A program made the position numbers and the translations under genes. Positions 16,065 through 25,075 of a DNA stretch of 32,826 nt are shown here, one piece after another. The stretch's first letter is position 1, and each line of letters starts with the position of its first letter. Under the pieces are notes generated by a model. That model did not search any database, was not told the origin of the DNA, and saw only the letters and a program-made list of their open reading frames with translations. This DNA is from Deltaproteobacteria bacterium (lineage in GTDB: Bacteria; Myxococcota_A; Polyangia; Haliangiales; Haliangiaceae). The DNA is taken from assembly GCA_005887925.1 (NCBI GenBank), contig VBLP01000108.1, forward strand, positions 1-32,826, in the 5' to 3' direction.

Positions 16065-16089
16065 TCCATGAGACAAGCATCCGCCGCGA

Positions 16090-16755
16090 TCAGAACTGGC
16101 CGAGCACGGAGAGCGAGAGGGTCGGGCCGCTGAGGTCGAGGCGGCCGAGGGGGAGCTCGGTCATCGGCAGCGCGAGGGTGTCGTCGGGGTGGCTGCGGCG
16201 CGGGGTCAGCGCGATGCCGCGGGCGGCGACATAGCCGAGCTCGAGGCGGACGCCGAGGCCGAACTGGTGGGCCGTGCTGACCACGAGGTCGAGCGCGGCG
16301 CCGGCCTGCGCCATGGCGCCCCAGCCGTGATCGGACGCCGAGGCGCCGGTGGGATCGCTGATCGAGACATTGGCGCGCTGGGCGCCGAGGGCGAGGCGTG
16401 CGCTGGCGGCGACCATGCGGTGGAGCTGATAGCGCGCCGCGACGCCGCCGGTCAGGCCGAGCTGGCCGATGCTCGTGGACAGGGACTGGAACATGGTGCC
16501 GTCGGCCGAGGTGGCGGCGAGGCCGGCCTCGGCCCACAAGCTGAGGCCGGGCAGCGGCCCGCCGTCGAGGATGCCGAGGTCGCGGGCGGCGCCGAGGGTG
16601 ATGCCGGCGAGGTTGTCGGCGGTGAGGGCATTGGCGCTCGACGAGCGCAGCGCGCGGGCGGTGCCGCCGAACGACAGCTCGTTGGGGGTGGGATCGGCAT
16701 GCGCGGGGGCGCCGGTGGCAGCGAGGGCGAAGGCGAGCGCGGGGAGGTGGCGCAT
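16090..16755 (-). CDS. Outer membrane beta-barrel-like protein
   Basis: The protein has 221 residues, with a signal peptide MRHLPALAFALAATGAPAHA and cleavage before DPTPNE. The mature part alternates short polar and hydrophobic stretches suited to beta strands (LSLWAEAGLAATS, GGVAARYQLHRMVAASARLALGAQ, GLGVRLELGYVAARG). It ends in Phe after LSLSVLGQF, as expected of an outer membrane protein recognised by the Bam machinery. No specific family is recognised. It follows the propeller lipoprotein gene with one nucleotide between stop and ATG, and is the last gene of the operon. It may anchor or export its lipoprotein partners; this is inference. Confidence 0.7.
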   Translation of the reverse strand: MRHLPALAFALAATGAPAHADPTPNELSFGGTARALRSSSANALTADNLAGITLGAARDLGILDGGPLPGLSLWAEAGLAATSADGTMFQSLSTSIGQLGLTGGVAARYQLHRMVAASARLALGAQRANVSISDPTGASASDHGWGAMAQAGAALDLVVSTAHQFGLGVRLELGYVAARGIALTPRRSHPDDTLALPMTELPLGRLDLSGPTLSLSVLGQF

Positions 16756-16756
16756 G

Positions 16757-18373
16757 TCAGTGGTCCTCGTCGAGCAGGTCGGCGGTGAGGAAACCGGACA
16801 GCACGATCGCGTCGCCGCGCGCGGCGGTGGGCGACGGGATCACGGTGGCGTGGCCGAGCGGCCCGCCGTGATCGACGAACACCTTGTCGTTGGCGGTCGC
16901 CAGGACGTGCGCCGGGAGGTCGTCGAGCCGGAAGTCGGTGGGGTGGAGGTTGTCGAGCGCGACGAAGCCGACGCGCGCGACGCCGCGGGTCGCGCCGATC
17001 AGGTAGCTGCCGCCGGGCGAGAAGTCGTAGCTGTCGAGCTTGCCGGTGCCGAGCAGCGGCGCGGTCGCGGTGGTGGCGAGGTCGACCATGCCGAGCACGG
17101 TGCGCGCGTCGTCGTGGACGATCATCGCGAGGTCGCGGCCGGGGACGGCGACGACATCGTGGACCGGCTTGTCGAGCGTGATCGCGACGGGGGCGACCTG
17201 GGCGAGCGGGTCGGCGAGGTGATCGAGCTCGAGCACCCAGAGCCGCGCGAGGCCACCGCCGGCGCCGCCCGAGCCGAGCGACGCGAACAGCGCCTTGTGC
17301 GGCGGACCGTCGTCGGGAAACAGCAGGATGCGGTTGATCGGGTCGGCGATCGGGATCGAGCGGAACTGGGCGGTGTCGGCGTCGATCACGACGACCTCGT
17401 GGGTGTCGGGCGTCGCGGCGAGCACGACGCGCCGGCCGCTGGCCTCGTCGTAGACCGCGATGTCGCTCGGGCCGCCGCCGGCGCCGAGCTCGGAGACGAC
17501 GGCGCGGAAGTCGTTGTCGGCGGGATCGGTGGGGTTGGGCGGCTCGGCCGCGAGCGCGACCTGCAGCACGTCGCGCGCGCGGTCGCTGCGCACGTAGGCG
17601 CTCGCGCTGCCGGGCGCGAACACGACCTCGCGCGGCACGACCACGGCGCCGCCGAGATCGAGCCGGATCGACACCTCGTGGCGCAGCGGGTGAGTCGCGT
17701 CGAGCACGGTGAGGTTGTCGGCCGACAGGATGAACGCGAAGCTGCGCGGGGCAGCGTCGGGGCCGCCCGGCAGGACCATCGGCGGCGACAGCGCGATGCC
17801 GTCGGGCACGGTGCCGAACGAGCGGATGGTCACGAGCGCGGGGTTGGACGCGCCGGCCGGGCTCGCGAGGTCGATCACGGCGAGCTCGTTCGGATTGCGG
17901 AACACGCCCTCGGCGTCCTGGCCGGAGCCGGAGTAGTAGGCGATCGCGAGCGAGCCGTCGGGCGAGACGGCGATGCGGTCGAACGGCGAGCCGATCGGAT
18001 AGGCCTGCGCGGCGCCGGGGCGCTGGCTGTCGACGACCCAGAACTGCGGCGGCTGGTCGATCTCTCCGGGATGGATCGCCTGCTCGCCGCGCGTGATCAC
18101 GAACAGGCGGTGGCGGTCGGCGCTCGGCACGGCGTACATCGCGCGCCGGCCGATCGCGGTGTGCGAGATCGCAGGGCGGTCGCCGCCGAGGTCGATCAGG
18201 ACGACGCGGTCGAGCGCCGAGTCGATGTACGCGATGTGGGTCTTGAGCGCGATCGGGCCGAGCACGGTGCGCTGGCGGTCCCAGCGGATCGGACGGTCAT
18301 CGCTCCAGCATGCCGCGGCGGCGACGGCGAGGACGGCCACGGCGAGCGAGGTTCGAGGCAGGTGGTGGCGCAT
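16757..18373 (-). CDS. Beta-propeller-like lipoprotein A
   Basis: The protein has 538 residues with a lipoprotein-like signal (AVAAAAC, Cys22). The mature part has repeated blades of the type VxxxPDGSLAIAYYSG, ELAVIDLASP, NLTVLDATHP, HEVVVIDADTAQFRSIPI and RTVLGMVDLATT. These are YVTN/WD-like propeller motifs in which a hydrophobic strand ending in VIDL alternates with a parameter name or value. No catalytic motif is visible. It lies between two related exported genes with one nucleotide between stop and start on each side. It may bind a ligand, or scaffold the barrel protein at the outer membrane. It is similar in style to the 554-residue protein upstream, suggesting an old duplication. Confidence 0.8.
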   Translation of the reverse strand: MRHHLPRTSLAVAVLAVAAAACWSDDRPIRWDRQRTVLGPIALKTHIAYIDSALDRVVLIDLGGDRPAISHTAIGRRAMYAVPSADRHRLFVITRGEQAIHPGEIDQPPQFWVVDSQRPGAAQAYPIGSPFDRIAVSPDGSLAIAYYSGSGQDAEGVFRNPNELAVIDLASPAGASNPALVTIRSFGTVPDGIALSPPMVLPGGPDAAPRSFAFILSADNLTVLDATHPLRHEVSIRLDLGGAVVVPREVVFAPGSASAYVRSDRARDVLQVALAAEPPNPTDPADNDFRAVVSELGAGGGPSDIAVYDEASGRRVVLAATPDTHEVVVIDADTAQFRSIPIADPINRILLFPDDGPPHKALFASLGSGGAGGGLARLWVLELDHLADPLAQVAPVAITLDKPVHDVVAVPGRDLAMIVHDDARTVLGMVDLATTATAPLLGTGKLDSYDFSPGGSYLIGATRGVARVGFVALDNLHPTDFRLDDLPAHVLATANDKVFVDHGGPLGHATVIPSPTAARGDAIVLSGFLTADLLDEDH

Positions 18374-18374
18374 G

Positions 18375-20039
18375 TCAGTGATCCACGATCTGGCTGTTGA
18401 GGTCGAAGCCGGTCACGGTGCGGATCGCGCCGGAGGCGAGCGCGACGAACGACATCCGGCCGAGCGGGTGGCGCTGCGCGACGAAGGCCTGGCCGGCCCC
18501 CGGGACGACGCCGACGGTGGACGGCGGCGAGCCGAGCGCGAGGCTGCGGACGATGCCGGTCCGGGCCGAGACGACCTGGACGGCGCGGGTCGCCGACGCC
18601 GCGTCGCCGCCATCGAGCGCGACGTAGGCGGTGTCGCCGTCGGGTGCGTACGCCGGTGGCCCGGGGTCGACCGGGGTGAGCTGCAGCTTGGCGAACCCGG
18701 TCGCGAGGTCGACCAGCTCGTAGCCGTAGCTCCGCGCGATGATCTCGTCGATCGAGCCGGCGGTGGCCGGATCGCCGGGCGCCTTGGCGGCGAGCACGAT
18801 CGCGGTGGCGCTGTCGGGCGCGATCGCGACGGTGCGGACCGCCTTCTGGAGCGGGTAGGTCACGTGCGGAAAGCCGGCGCGGCCGAGCTCGACCACGGTG
18901 AGGTGAGGGTCGAGCGTCGCGTTGGTGTAGAGCACCGCGCGCTTGCCGTCGGCCGACACCGCGAGCGAGCCGACGCTGGCCGGCGCGAGATCGACGGTGT
19001 CGACGCCGCTCGGGTCGATCGCGTCGCCGGGGATGTCGATGATGGCGAGCCGGGCCGCGTCGCGCAGGGCGGCGTAGACCCGCGAGCCGTCGGGGGCGAG
19101 ATCGATATCGGTCGGCGGCGCGTCGAGCGGGACGTCCCAGGTCTGCGCGGCGCCGCGCAGGCTGACCACGCGCACACCGGCGTGCCCGGCCTGGCGGACC
19201 GCCGCGTAATCGCCGGTCGCGACGATCTGGACCTCGAGGTCCTCGGCCGGCACACCCGGCTCGGCGACGGGGATCGGCGGCACGATCCGCGGACCGTGCT
19301 GGGTCGCGTCGACGAGGTCGATCACCGACACGCCGTCCTGGGTGATGACGTAGGCGCGCGCCCCGGCGGCGTCGAACTGTACGGCGCGCGGCCGGAACCC
19401 GACCGTGAGCGCGACCGAGGTCTCGTGGCCGGGCGCGAGCGCGGCGACCACGACGTCCTGGAAGCTCCCGGCGTTGCCGGTGCCGTCGTGCAGCGCGCGC
19501 ACCAGGTCGAACCAGATCACGGCGAAGCGGCCGGTCGGATCGACGTCGATGCGGTTGAGACTGGGCAGGGTCGCGAGCACGCGGGTGCCGTCGCCGCCGG
19601 TCACCACCGGCCGCACCACGGTCGCGGTGCCGCCGGCCGTGTCGAGCGCGATCGCGCCGTCGCTGCCCGGGATGGTGGCGACCTCGCGCGGCGCCGGGCC
19701 GACCGGGGTGGTCGAGACCGTGAGCGTCTCGCCGTCGATCCGCGCCAGCTTGCCCTGCGCGGTCATCGCGACGTAGACGAAGCGCTGCGAGCTGATCGGC
19801 GGCCCGAGCGCGATCTCGGTCTCGGCGGGTGCGCCGCCGTCGCCGGTCGGCGAGGGCGGGACACAGACATGGAAGTCGTTGCAGCTCCAGCCGGTCGGGC
19901 ATTCGCTCGCGACCAGGCAGCCCATCGCCCCGGCGTCGGCACCGGCGCCGCCACTGCTGCCGAGGTCGGCGGCGGTCGAGTTGCCGCAGGCCGCGCCGGC
20001 GACGAGCAGCGCCGCGGCGATCGTTTGCATCGCATGCAT
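18375..20039 (-). CDS. Beta-propeller-like lipoprotein B with an N-terminal Cys-rich motif
   Basis: The protein has 554 residues from ATG 20039; an ATG at codon 4 (20030) is an alternative. The lipobox is VAGAAC (Cys18), followed by a Gly/Ala-rich linker. A small disulfide motif follows, CLVASECPTGWSCNDFHVC, frequent in myxobacterial surface proteins. The remainder is a propeller: RFVYVAMTAQGKLARIDGE, GVSVIDLVD, VRVVSLRGA, IDLAPDGSRVYAALRD, LAIIDIPGD and SLAVSADGKRAVLYTN. It is first in the three-gene operon and divergent from the 245-residue membrane protein across 155 nt. AAGG lies about 10 nt upstream of the ATG. Function unknown; a surface binding role is likely. Confidence 0.8.
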   Translation of the reverse strand: MHAMQTIAAALLVAGAACGNSTAADLGSSGGAGADAGAMGCLVASECPTGWSCNDFHVCVPPSPTGDGGAPAETEIALGPPISSQRFVYVAMTAQGKLARIDGETLTVSTTPVGPAPREVATIPGSDGAIALDTAGGTATVVRPVVTGGDGTRVLATLPSLNRIDVDPTGRFAVIWFDLVRALHDGTGNAGSFQDVVVAALAPGHETSVALTVGFRPRAVQFDAAGARAYVITQDGVSVIDLVDATQHGPRIVPPIPVAEPGVPAEDLEVQIVATGDYAAVRQAGHAGVRVVSLRGAAQTWDVPLDAPPTDIDLAPDGSRVYAALRDAARLAIIDIPGDAIDPSGVDTVDLAPASVGSLAVSADGKRAVLYTNATLDPHLTVVELGRAGFPHVTYPLQKAVRTVAIAPDSATAIVLAAKAPGDPATAGSIDEIIARSYGYELVDLATGFAKLQLTPVDPGPPAYAPDGDTAYVALDGGDAASATRAVQVVSARTGIVRSLALGSPPSTVGVVPGAGQAFVAQRHPLGRMSFVALASGAIRTVTGFDLNSQIVDH

Positions 20040-20194
20040 GCCGAGCGCCTTCGCAACCGATGTACCGCGGCCGCCGACGTGATCTCGGGGAGTTAGCCGG
20101 CACGTGTTTGCCAGCTCGCGCGTCGACCGCGACGCGGATGTCGCTCCTGCGCGGCGTTGCGCGCGCCGGGGCCCCGCGCGACCATGTGCCGGGA

Positions 20195-20932
20195 ATGCGC
20201 GTGCTCGCCGCGATCGGCCTTGCGATCCTGTTCGCGATCGGCGCCGGGCTCGGCCTGGCGATCGGCGCGGTGGTGTTCTTCGTCAGCTGGCGGCGCAGCG
20301 CGCGGGCGGTGCACGCCGACGGCGTGGTCTGCCGCGGCGAGCTCACGGCGGCTGACCGGTCGGCGGCGCGCCTGGCGGGGCCGGCGCTGGTCCGGCTGTC
20401 CGGCGCCCTGGAAGGCCAGGCCACCACCGGCACGGATGTGCTCGGCGTCGAGATCCGGATGCAGCGGACCGCGCGCAACGACGCGGCACACGGCGACCAG
20501 GATCTGGTGTTCGGCAGCTTCGAGTCGTTCGCCACGGCCGCGCGCGATCGCGCCCGGACCAACGCCGGCGACTACCTCGCCAACTGCTATTCGACGGTGA
20601 CGCCCTGGTGGCTGACAAGCCACGGGCCGGTGATCCTGCGGCTGATCGCGGCACCCGCGGCGGCGCCCGAGCGCGGCAGTGACCGGCTGGCCCGGCTCGA
20701 TGCAGATCTGGTAACCGATCGCGCACGGTTTTCACTGGTGGTCGACGCGCCGGCCGGCCGGGTCGCGCTCGGTGAGCTGCGTCTCGTCGAGCGGCTCGCG
20801 ATCGACGATCGCGCGCTGCGCGTCTCGATGTTCCGCCAGGGCCGCGGCGTCCGGCCGCTCGGGCTGCGGAACGGGATTCGCGCCACCGTATATCCGATGA
20901 GCCAGCTCGCGCGCCGTCTGCGCGGCGGGTAG
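20195..20932 (+). CDS. Membrane-anchored protein of unknown function preceding the kinase
   Basis: The protein has 245 residues from ATG 20195; an in-frame ATG at 20138 is possible, but its extension is Arg-rich and unlike a membrane protein. One N-terminal membrane helix (AAIGLAILFAIGAGLGLAIGAVVFFVSW) is followed by a soluble domain beginning RAVHADGVVCRGELTAADRSAARLAGPALVRLSG. The rest has mixed strands and no motif I know. It ends 16 nt before the kinase ATG, so the two are probably co-transcribed and may act together in sensing or anchoring. Which side of the membrane the main domain faces is uncertain; the RRSAR after the helix favours the cytoplasm. Confidence 0.65.
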   Translation: MRVLAAIGLAILFAIGAGLGLAIGAVVFFVSWRRSARAVHADGVVCRGELTAADRSAARLAGPALVRLSGALEGQATTGTDVLGVEIRMQRTARNDAAHGDQDLVFGSFESFATAARDRARTNAGDYLANCYSTVTPWWLTSHGPVILRLIAAPAAAPERGSDRLARLDADLVTDRARFSLVVDAPAGRVALGELRLVERLAIDDRALRVSMFRQGRGVRPLGLRNGIRATVYPMSQLARRLRGG

Positions 20933-20948
20933 GATCACGGCCCGAGCG

Positions 20949-23900
20949 ATGCAGGAGGTCGCAAGCTCCATCGATCGGTACCAGGTGGTGCGGCGGATCG
21001 GCGCCGGCGGCATGGGCGTGGTGTACGAGGCCGACGACGTCGAGCGCGGCCAGAAGGTCGCGCTCAAGACGATCTCCAACCCCGACGTCGAGAAGATCTA
21101 CCAGCTCAAGCGCGAGTTCCGCGCGCTCGCCGACCTGTCGCATCCCAACCTGGTCGCGCTCTACGATCTCGTGGTCGTCGCGGACTCGTGCTTCTTCACG
21201 ATGGAGCTGCTCGACGGCGTCGACCTGCTCACCTACCTGTGGGGCCGCAAGGTCGAGGATCCGGCGGAGCTCGTGACCACGACGCTCACGCCGATGCCGC
21301 CCGGCTTCGAGGGCGCCCCCGGCGAAGGCGAGTCGATCACGCTGACCTCGCCGCAGCCGACGCCGTGCGACATCGATCGCCTGCGCCATGCGCTGCCGCA
21401 GCTCGCGCGCGGCCTGCACGCGCTGCACAGCGCCGGCAAGATCCACCGCGACGTCAAGCCGTCGAACATCCAGGTCACCAGCGACGGCCGGGTCGTGCTG
21501 CTCGATTTCGGGCTGGTCGCCGAGCTCGAGCGCCGCCAGGGTGCCGACGGCATGATCGTCGGCACCGTCGCGTACATGGCGCCCGAGCAGTGCGCCGGCG
21601 ACGTCCAGCTCAGCGCCGCCGCTGACTGGTACGGCCTGGGCGTCGTGGTGTTCCAGGCGCTGACCGGGCGGCTGCCGTTCGAGGGCGTGCCGACCCGCGT
21701 GCTGTTCGAGAAGCAGACCGAACCCGCGCCGCGGCCGTCGCGGCTGGTCCAGCACGTCCCGCGCGACCTCGACGATCTGTGCGCCGAGCTCCTCGAGCGC
21801 GAGCCCGCCGATCGGCCGACCGGCGCGCAGCTCCTGCACCGCCTCGGCGTCGCCGACACCGACCGGATGGCCGCGCCGATGGTCACGGTGTCGCGCGAGG
21901 GCGGCTTCGCGGGCCGCACCGCCGAGCTCGCCACGCTGGAGGCCGCGCTCGAGCCGCTCGCGGTCAAGCGCGCCTCGGTCGCGCTGGTCCGCGCGCCGTC
22001 GGGCATGGGCAAGACCGCGCTGGTCACGCGGTTCCTCGAGCGACTGCGCTCGACCAACCCCAACGCGCTCCTGCTCCACGGCCGCTGCCTCGATCGCGAG
22101 GACGTGCCGTACAAGGCGATGGATCCGTTGATCGACGAGCTCAGCGACTGGTGGCTCGGCCTGGCACCCAAGCAGGCCCAGGCGCTGTTGCCGCGCGACG
22201 CCTACCTCCTGCCGACCTTGTTCCCGGTGCTCGACCGCGTGCCGGCGATCGCCGATGCGCCGCGCACCCGGGTCGTCGCCGATCCGCAGGCCCGCCGGAC
22301 CCACGCGTTCGGCGCGCTGCGCGAGACCCTGCAGCGGCTCGGCGACCGCCACACCGTCGTGCTGTTCCTCGACGACATGCAGTGGGTCGATCGCGACACC
22401 ACGGCGCTGCTCGCCGACCTGATGCGCGCGCCCGATCCGCCGCCGGTGCTGCTCGTGCTCGCGACCCGCAGCGAGGGCGGCGCGCCGGTCGTCGACCTGG
22501 TGCGCCGCATGGACGCCGCGCAGCGCCTGATCGACCTGGGCCCGCTGTCGGTCGACGCCGCGACCGCGATCGCGGTGTCGCACCTCGGCGAGGACAACCG
22601 CGAGACCGCCGAGCAGCTGGTGCGCGAGGCCGACGGCAGCCCGCTGTTCTTGATCGAGCTCGCCCGCTACCTGCACGGCCGCAGCGTCGCCGACGTCGCC
22701 GGCAAGGGGCTCGACGCGATGCTCGCCGAGCGAATCGGCGGCCTGGGCGAGACCGCGCGCGCGATCGCCGAGATCGTCGCGGTCGCCGGCGAGCCGATGA
22801 CGCGCTCGGCGCTGGGCGCGATCAGCGCCGTGCCCCCGGCAGAGCTGTCGCGCCAGCTCTCGCTGCTCCGCGCGCAGCGCGTGGTGCGGATGTCGGGCTC
22901 GCGCGCCGAGGACACGATCGAGCCGTACCACGCCCGGGTCCGCTCGGCGGTGCTGAACCAGCTCGACAACGAACACCGCGCGCGCCACCACCGCGCGCTC
23001 GCGATCGCGCTGTCGGGCAAGGGCTCGGCCGAGCAGCTCGCGCGCCACTGGTACGGCGCCGGCGACCTCGAGCACGCCGCGGGCCACGCGCGGCGCGCCG
23101 GCGACGAGGCCCGCGCCAAGCTCGACTTCGACCTGTCGTCGCGCTGGTACGCGATCGCGCTCGAGGGCCCGCAGTGGACCGACGCCGAGCGCCGCGCCCT
23201 GCGCACCCAGCTCGCCGACGCGCTCGCCGACGCCGGCCGGCCGCGCGAGGCGGCCGAACAGTTCCTGGTCGCCGCGTCCGGCGCCGACGCCGCGACCACG
23301 CTCGAGCTGCGCCGCCGTGCCGCCGGCTCGCTGCTCCAGTCGGGCTACGTCGCGGAGGGCCTGGGGTTCCGGCCGCGCTCGCTCGCCGAGATCAGCCAGG
23401 CCGAGCTGACCCGCGTCGATGTCTGCGAGGGCGTCTCGTTCGGGCTCGCGCTGGTCGACACCTTCCGCTCGATGGACTTCGGCACGCGGTTCCTCCTGTC
23501 CGCGCTGCGGCTCGGCGAGCGCTGGCGGGTGTCGCGCGCGATCGCGCTCGAGACCGACTTCCTCGCCGCGACCGCCAAGTCGGCGCGCGCGGTGCGCCTG
23601 CTCGACAGGCTCGAGCAGCTGACCGCCACGCTCGACGAGGTGCCCGCCCACGCGCAGCTGCTCACCACGCGCGGCTTCGTCGACTTCTTCGTTCATGCCC
23701 GGTTCCGCCGCGCGCTCGGCCACTTCAGCGAGGCGATCGCGAGCTACCGCGCGGTGGTCGGCCGCGCCGGCTTCGAGCTCGACACCGTCAGCATGTTCTG
23801 CTGCTGGGCGCTGTACTACCTGGGCGAGATCGGCGAGCTGTCGCGGCGGGTCCCGGCGATGGCCGAGGCCGCCGCCCGCAACGGCAACCGCTACACCGCC

Positions 23901-24569
23901 GTCACGCTGCGCTGCGCATTTCCGATCGCGTGGCTCGCCCGGTTCGAGCCCGACGCGATCGAGGCCGAGATCGACGCCGCGCTCGGCTCGTGGAGCAGCA
24001 GCGACGGCAGCTACCAGCTCCAGCACCTGTTCGCGCTCGCGTCGCGGCTCGACCTGTCGCTGTATCGCCGCCGCCCCGAGGACCTCACGCCGCGGATCGC
24101 CGCGGAGTGCAAGCGGATCCGGCGCTCGCTGGTCGACCGCCCGCCGATGCAGGGCGTGGTCCTGCAGTCGACGCTGTTGCGCCACGCCGTCGCGTGCGCC
24201 CGGCACGCCCCGCCCGGCTCGTCGCGCCGCCGCGAGGCGCTCGCCGAGGCCCGCGGTCACCTGCGCCGGTTCCCGCGCCGCTCGCTCCCGGTGATCGCGT
24301 ACGTCTCGCAGCTGTTCGATGGCCTGATCGCCGACGCGGACGGCCGCCCCGAGGAGGCGATCGCCCGGTACCGCGCGGCGATCCCCGGGCTCGACCGGCA
24401 TGACACGCACCTGTATGCCAACGCCGCACGCGACCGCCTCGGCCGGCTGATCGGCGGCGACGAGGGCGCCGCCCTGCGCGCCGGCGTGCGCGCCTGGCTG
24501 GATCGCGAGTCGGTCCGCGAGCCCGACACCATCCTCGACATGCTGCTCCCGGGCCCACCCTCGGTCTGA
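20949..24569 (+). CDS. Ser/Thr protein kinase fused to an AAA ATPase and a TPR-like C-terminus
   Basis: The protein has 1206 residues. Residues 11-300 are a Hanks-type kinase with all key elements: glycine loop GAGGMG (18-23), Lys40, HRDVKPSN (166-173), DFG (186-188) and GTVAYMAPEQ. A Pro/Thr/Ser-rich insert (about 100-140, TTTLTPMPPGF...SITLTSPQPTP) sits in the hinge region and could be an autophosphorylation site. Residues 320-690 form an ATPase with Walker A APSGMGKT (349-356), Walker B VVLFLDDMQWVD (470-481) and a sensor-like segment. The remaining 500 residues are helical and TPR-like. The layout matches myxobacterial kinase-ATPase regulators. No membrane helix is seen, so it is cytoplasmic. 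Targets are unknown; the upstream membrane protein is a candidate partner. Confidence 0.92.
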   Translation: MQEVASSIDRYQVVRRIGAGGMGVVYEADDVERGQKVALKTISNPDVEKIYQLKREFRALADLSHPNLVALYDLVVVADSCFFTMELLDGVDLLTYLWGRKVEDPAELVTTTLTPMPPGFEGAPGEGESITLTSPQPTPCDIDRLRHALPQLARGLHALHSAGKIHRDVKPSNIQVTSDGRVVLLDFGLVAELERRQGADGMIVGTVAYMAPEQCAGDVQLSAAADWYGLGVVVFQALTGRLPFEGVPTRVLFEKQTEPAPRPSRLVQHVPRDLDDLCAELLEREPADRPTGAQLLHRLGVADTDRMAAPMVTVSREGGFAGRTAELATLEAALEPLAVKRASVALVRAPSGMGKTALVTRFLERLRSTNPNALLLHGRCLDREDVPYKAMDPLIDELSDWWLGLAPKQAQALLPRDAYLLPTLFPVLDRVPAIADAPRTRVVADPQARRTHAFGALRETLQRLGDRHTVVLFLDDMQWVDRDTTALLADLMRAPDPPPVLLVLATRSEGGAPVVDLVRRMDAAQRLIDLGPLSVDAATAIAVSHLGEDNRETAEQLVREADGSPLFLIELARYLHGRSVADVAGKGLDAMLAERIGGLGETARAIAEIVAVAGEPMTRSALGAISAVPPAELSRQLSLLRAQRVVRMSGSRAEDTIEPYHARVRSAVLNQLDNEHRARHHRALAIALSGKGSAEQLARHWYGAGDLEHAAGHARRAGDEARAKLDFDLSSRWYAIALEGPQWTDAERRALRTQLADALADAGRPREAAEQFLVAASGADAATTLELRRRAAGSLLQSGYVAEGLGFRPRSLAEISQAELTRVDVCEGVSFGLALVDTFRSMDFGTRFLLSALRLGERWRVSRAIALETDFLAATAKSARAVRLLDRLEQLTATLDEVPAHAQLLTTRGFVDFFVHARFRRALGHFSEAIASYRAVVGRAGFELDTVSMFCCWALYYLGEIGELSRRVPAMAEAAARNGNRYTAVTLRCAFPIAWLARFEPDAIEAEIDAALGSWSSSDGSYQLQHLFALASRLDLSLYRRRPEDLTPRIAAECKRIRRSLVDRPPMQGVVLQSTLLRHAVACARHAPPGSSRRREALAEARGHLRRFPRRSLPVIAYVSQLFDGLIADADGRPEEAIARYRAAIPGLDRHDTHLYANAARDRLGRLIGGDEGAALRAGVRAWLDRESVREPDTILDMLLPGPPSV

Positions 24570-24650
24570 CACGACGAGCCTCGCCGTCATCGCAGTCATC
24601 ACCTGCAACCCGAGGTGGACATGCCGGGCCGGGCGAGCCAACATCACGTC

Positions 24651-24938
24651 ATGCGCCACGCGCTGCTCACCCTCACCGTCCTGACGTCGGCCTGTCTGGC
24701 CGAGTCCGCGAACGGTCCCGCGGGTCACACGGCGACGCGCGCCGCGCCGGCCTGCGCGACCGCGCGGCCTACCGGCAGCAACATCACTCGCTGGGTCTGT
24801 CCGCCCGAGCTGAAACCGACCGATCCCATGGAAGCGGCCGTCTGGGGCAACCACGATCCGGCCCGGCCATTCGATCCCGCGCGCGAGGGCTCGTACACCA
24901 CGGACACGCCGGGTCTCCGCGTCTATCCAATCCGATGA
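24651..24938 (+). CDS. Small lipoprotein of unknown function
   Basis: The protein has 95 residues from ATG 24651, chosen because MRHALLTLTVLTSAC gives a clean lipoprotein signal (Cys15). The ORF-track start at 24615 adds 12 residues before it. The short mature part has a Cys pair (PACATARP, WVCPPELK) and a Pro/Asp-rich end (PARPFDPAREGSYTTDTPGL). No family is recognised. Its stop codon lies inside the first unit of the 23-bp tandem repeat, so the last residues YPIR are repeat-encoded. The 81 nt between it and the kinase gene show nothing identifiable. Confidence 0.6.
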   Translation: MRHALLTLTVLTSACLAESANGPAGHTATRAAPACATARPTGSNITRWVCPPELKPTDPMEAAVWGNHDPARPFDPAREGSYTTDTPGLRVYPIR

Positions 24939-25042
24939 TCCCGCTCCGGCCAATCCGATGATCCCGCTCCGGCCATTCCGATGATCCCCCGCTCCGGCCA
25001 TTCCGATGATCCCGCTCCGGCCATTCCGATGACGCCGCTCGG
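24927..25042. repeat. 23-bp tandem repeat array (about five units)
   Basis: Units begin CCAATCCGATGATCCCGCTC and end CGG. Copies lie at 24927-24949, 24950-24972, 24973-24997 (25 nt, two extra C), 24998-25020 and a degraded fifth at 25021-25042. Units 1-2 have CCAATCC while 3-5 have CCATTCC. The period is not a multiple of three, so it is not a coding repeat. It overlaps the stop of the small lipoprotein and ends about 30 nt before the next gene, where it could affect expression. Confidence 0.92.
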
Positions 25043-25075
25043 GCGGGTCGGCGGGCGAGCGCGGTACCTGACGTG

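Noticed and set aside
20343-25001. 1552-residue minus-strand ORF
   Set aside because: It is antisense to the kinase-ATPase gene and the repeat array. It has no signal or motifs, and its composition is a reverse-strand artefact.
24927-25042. CRISPR array
   Set aside because: The 23-bp units are contiguous with no unique spacers.
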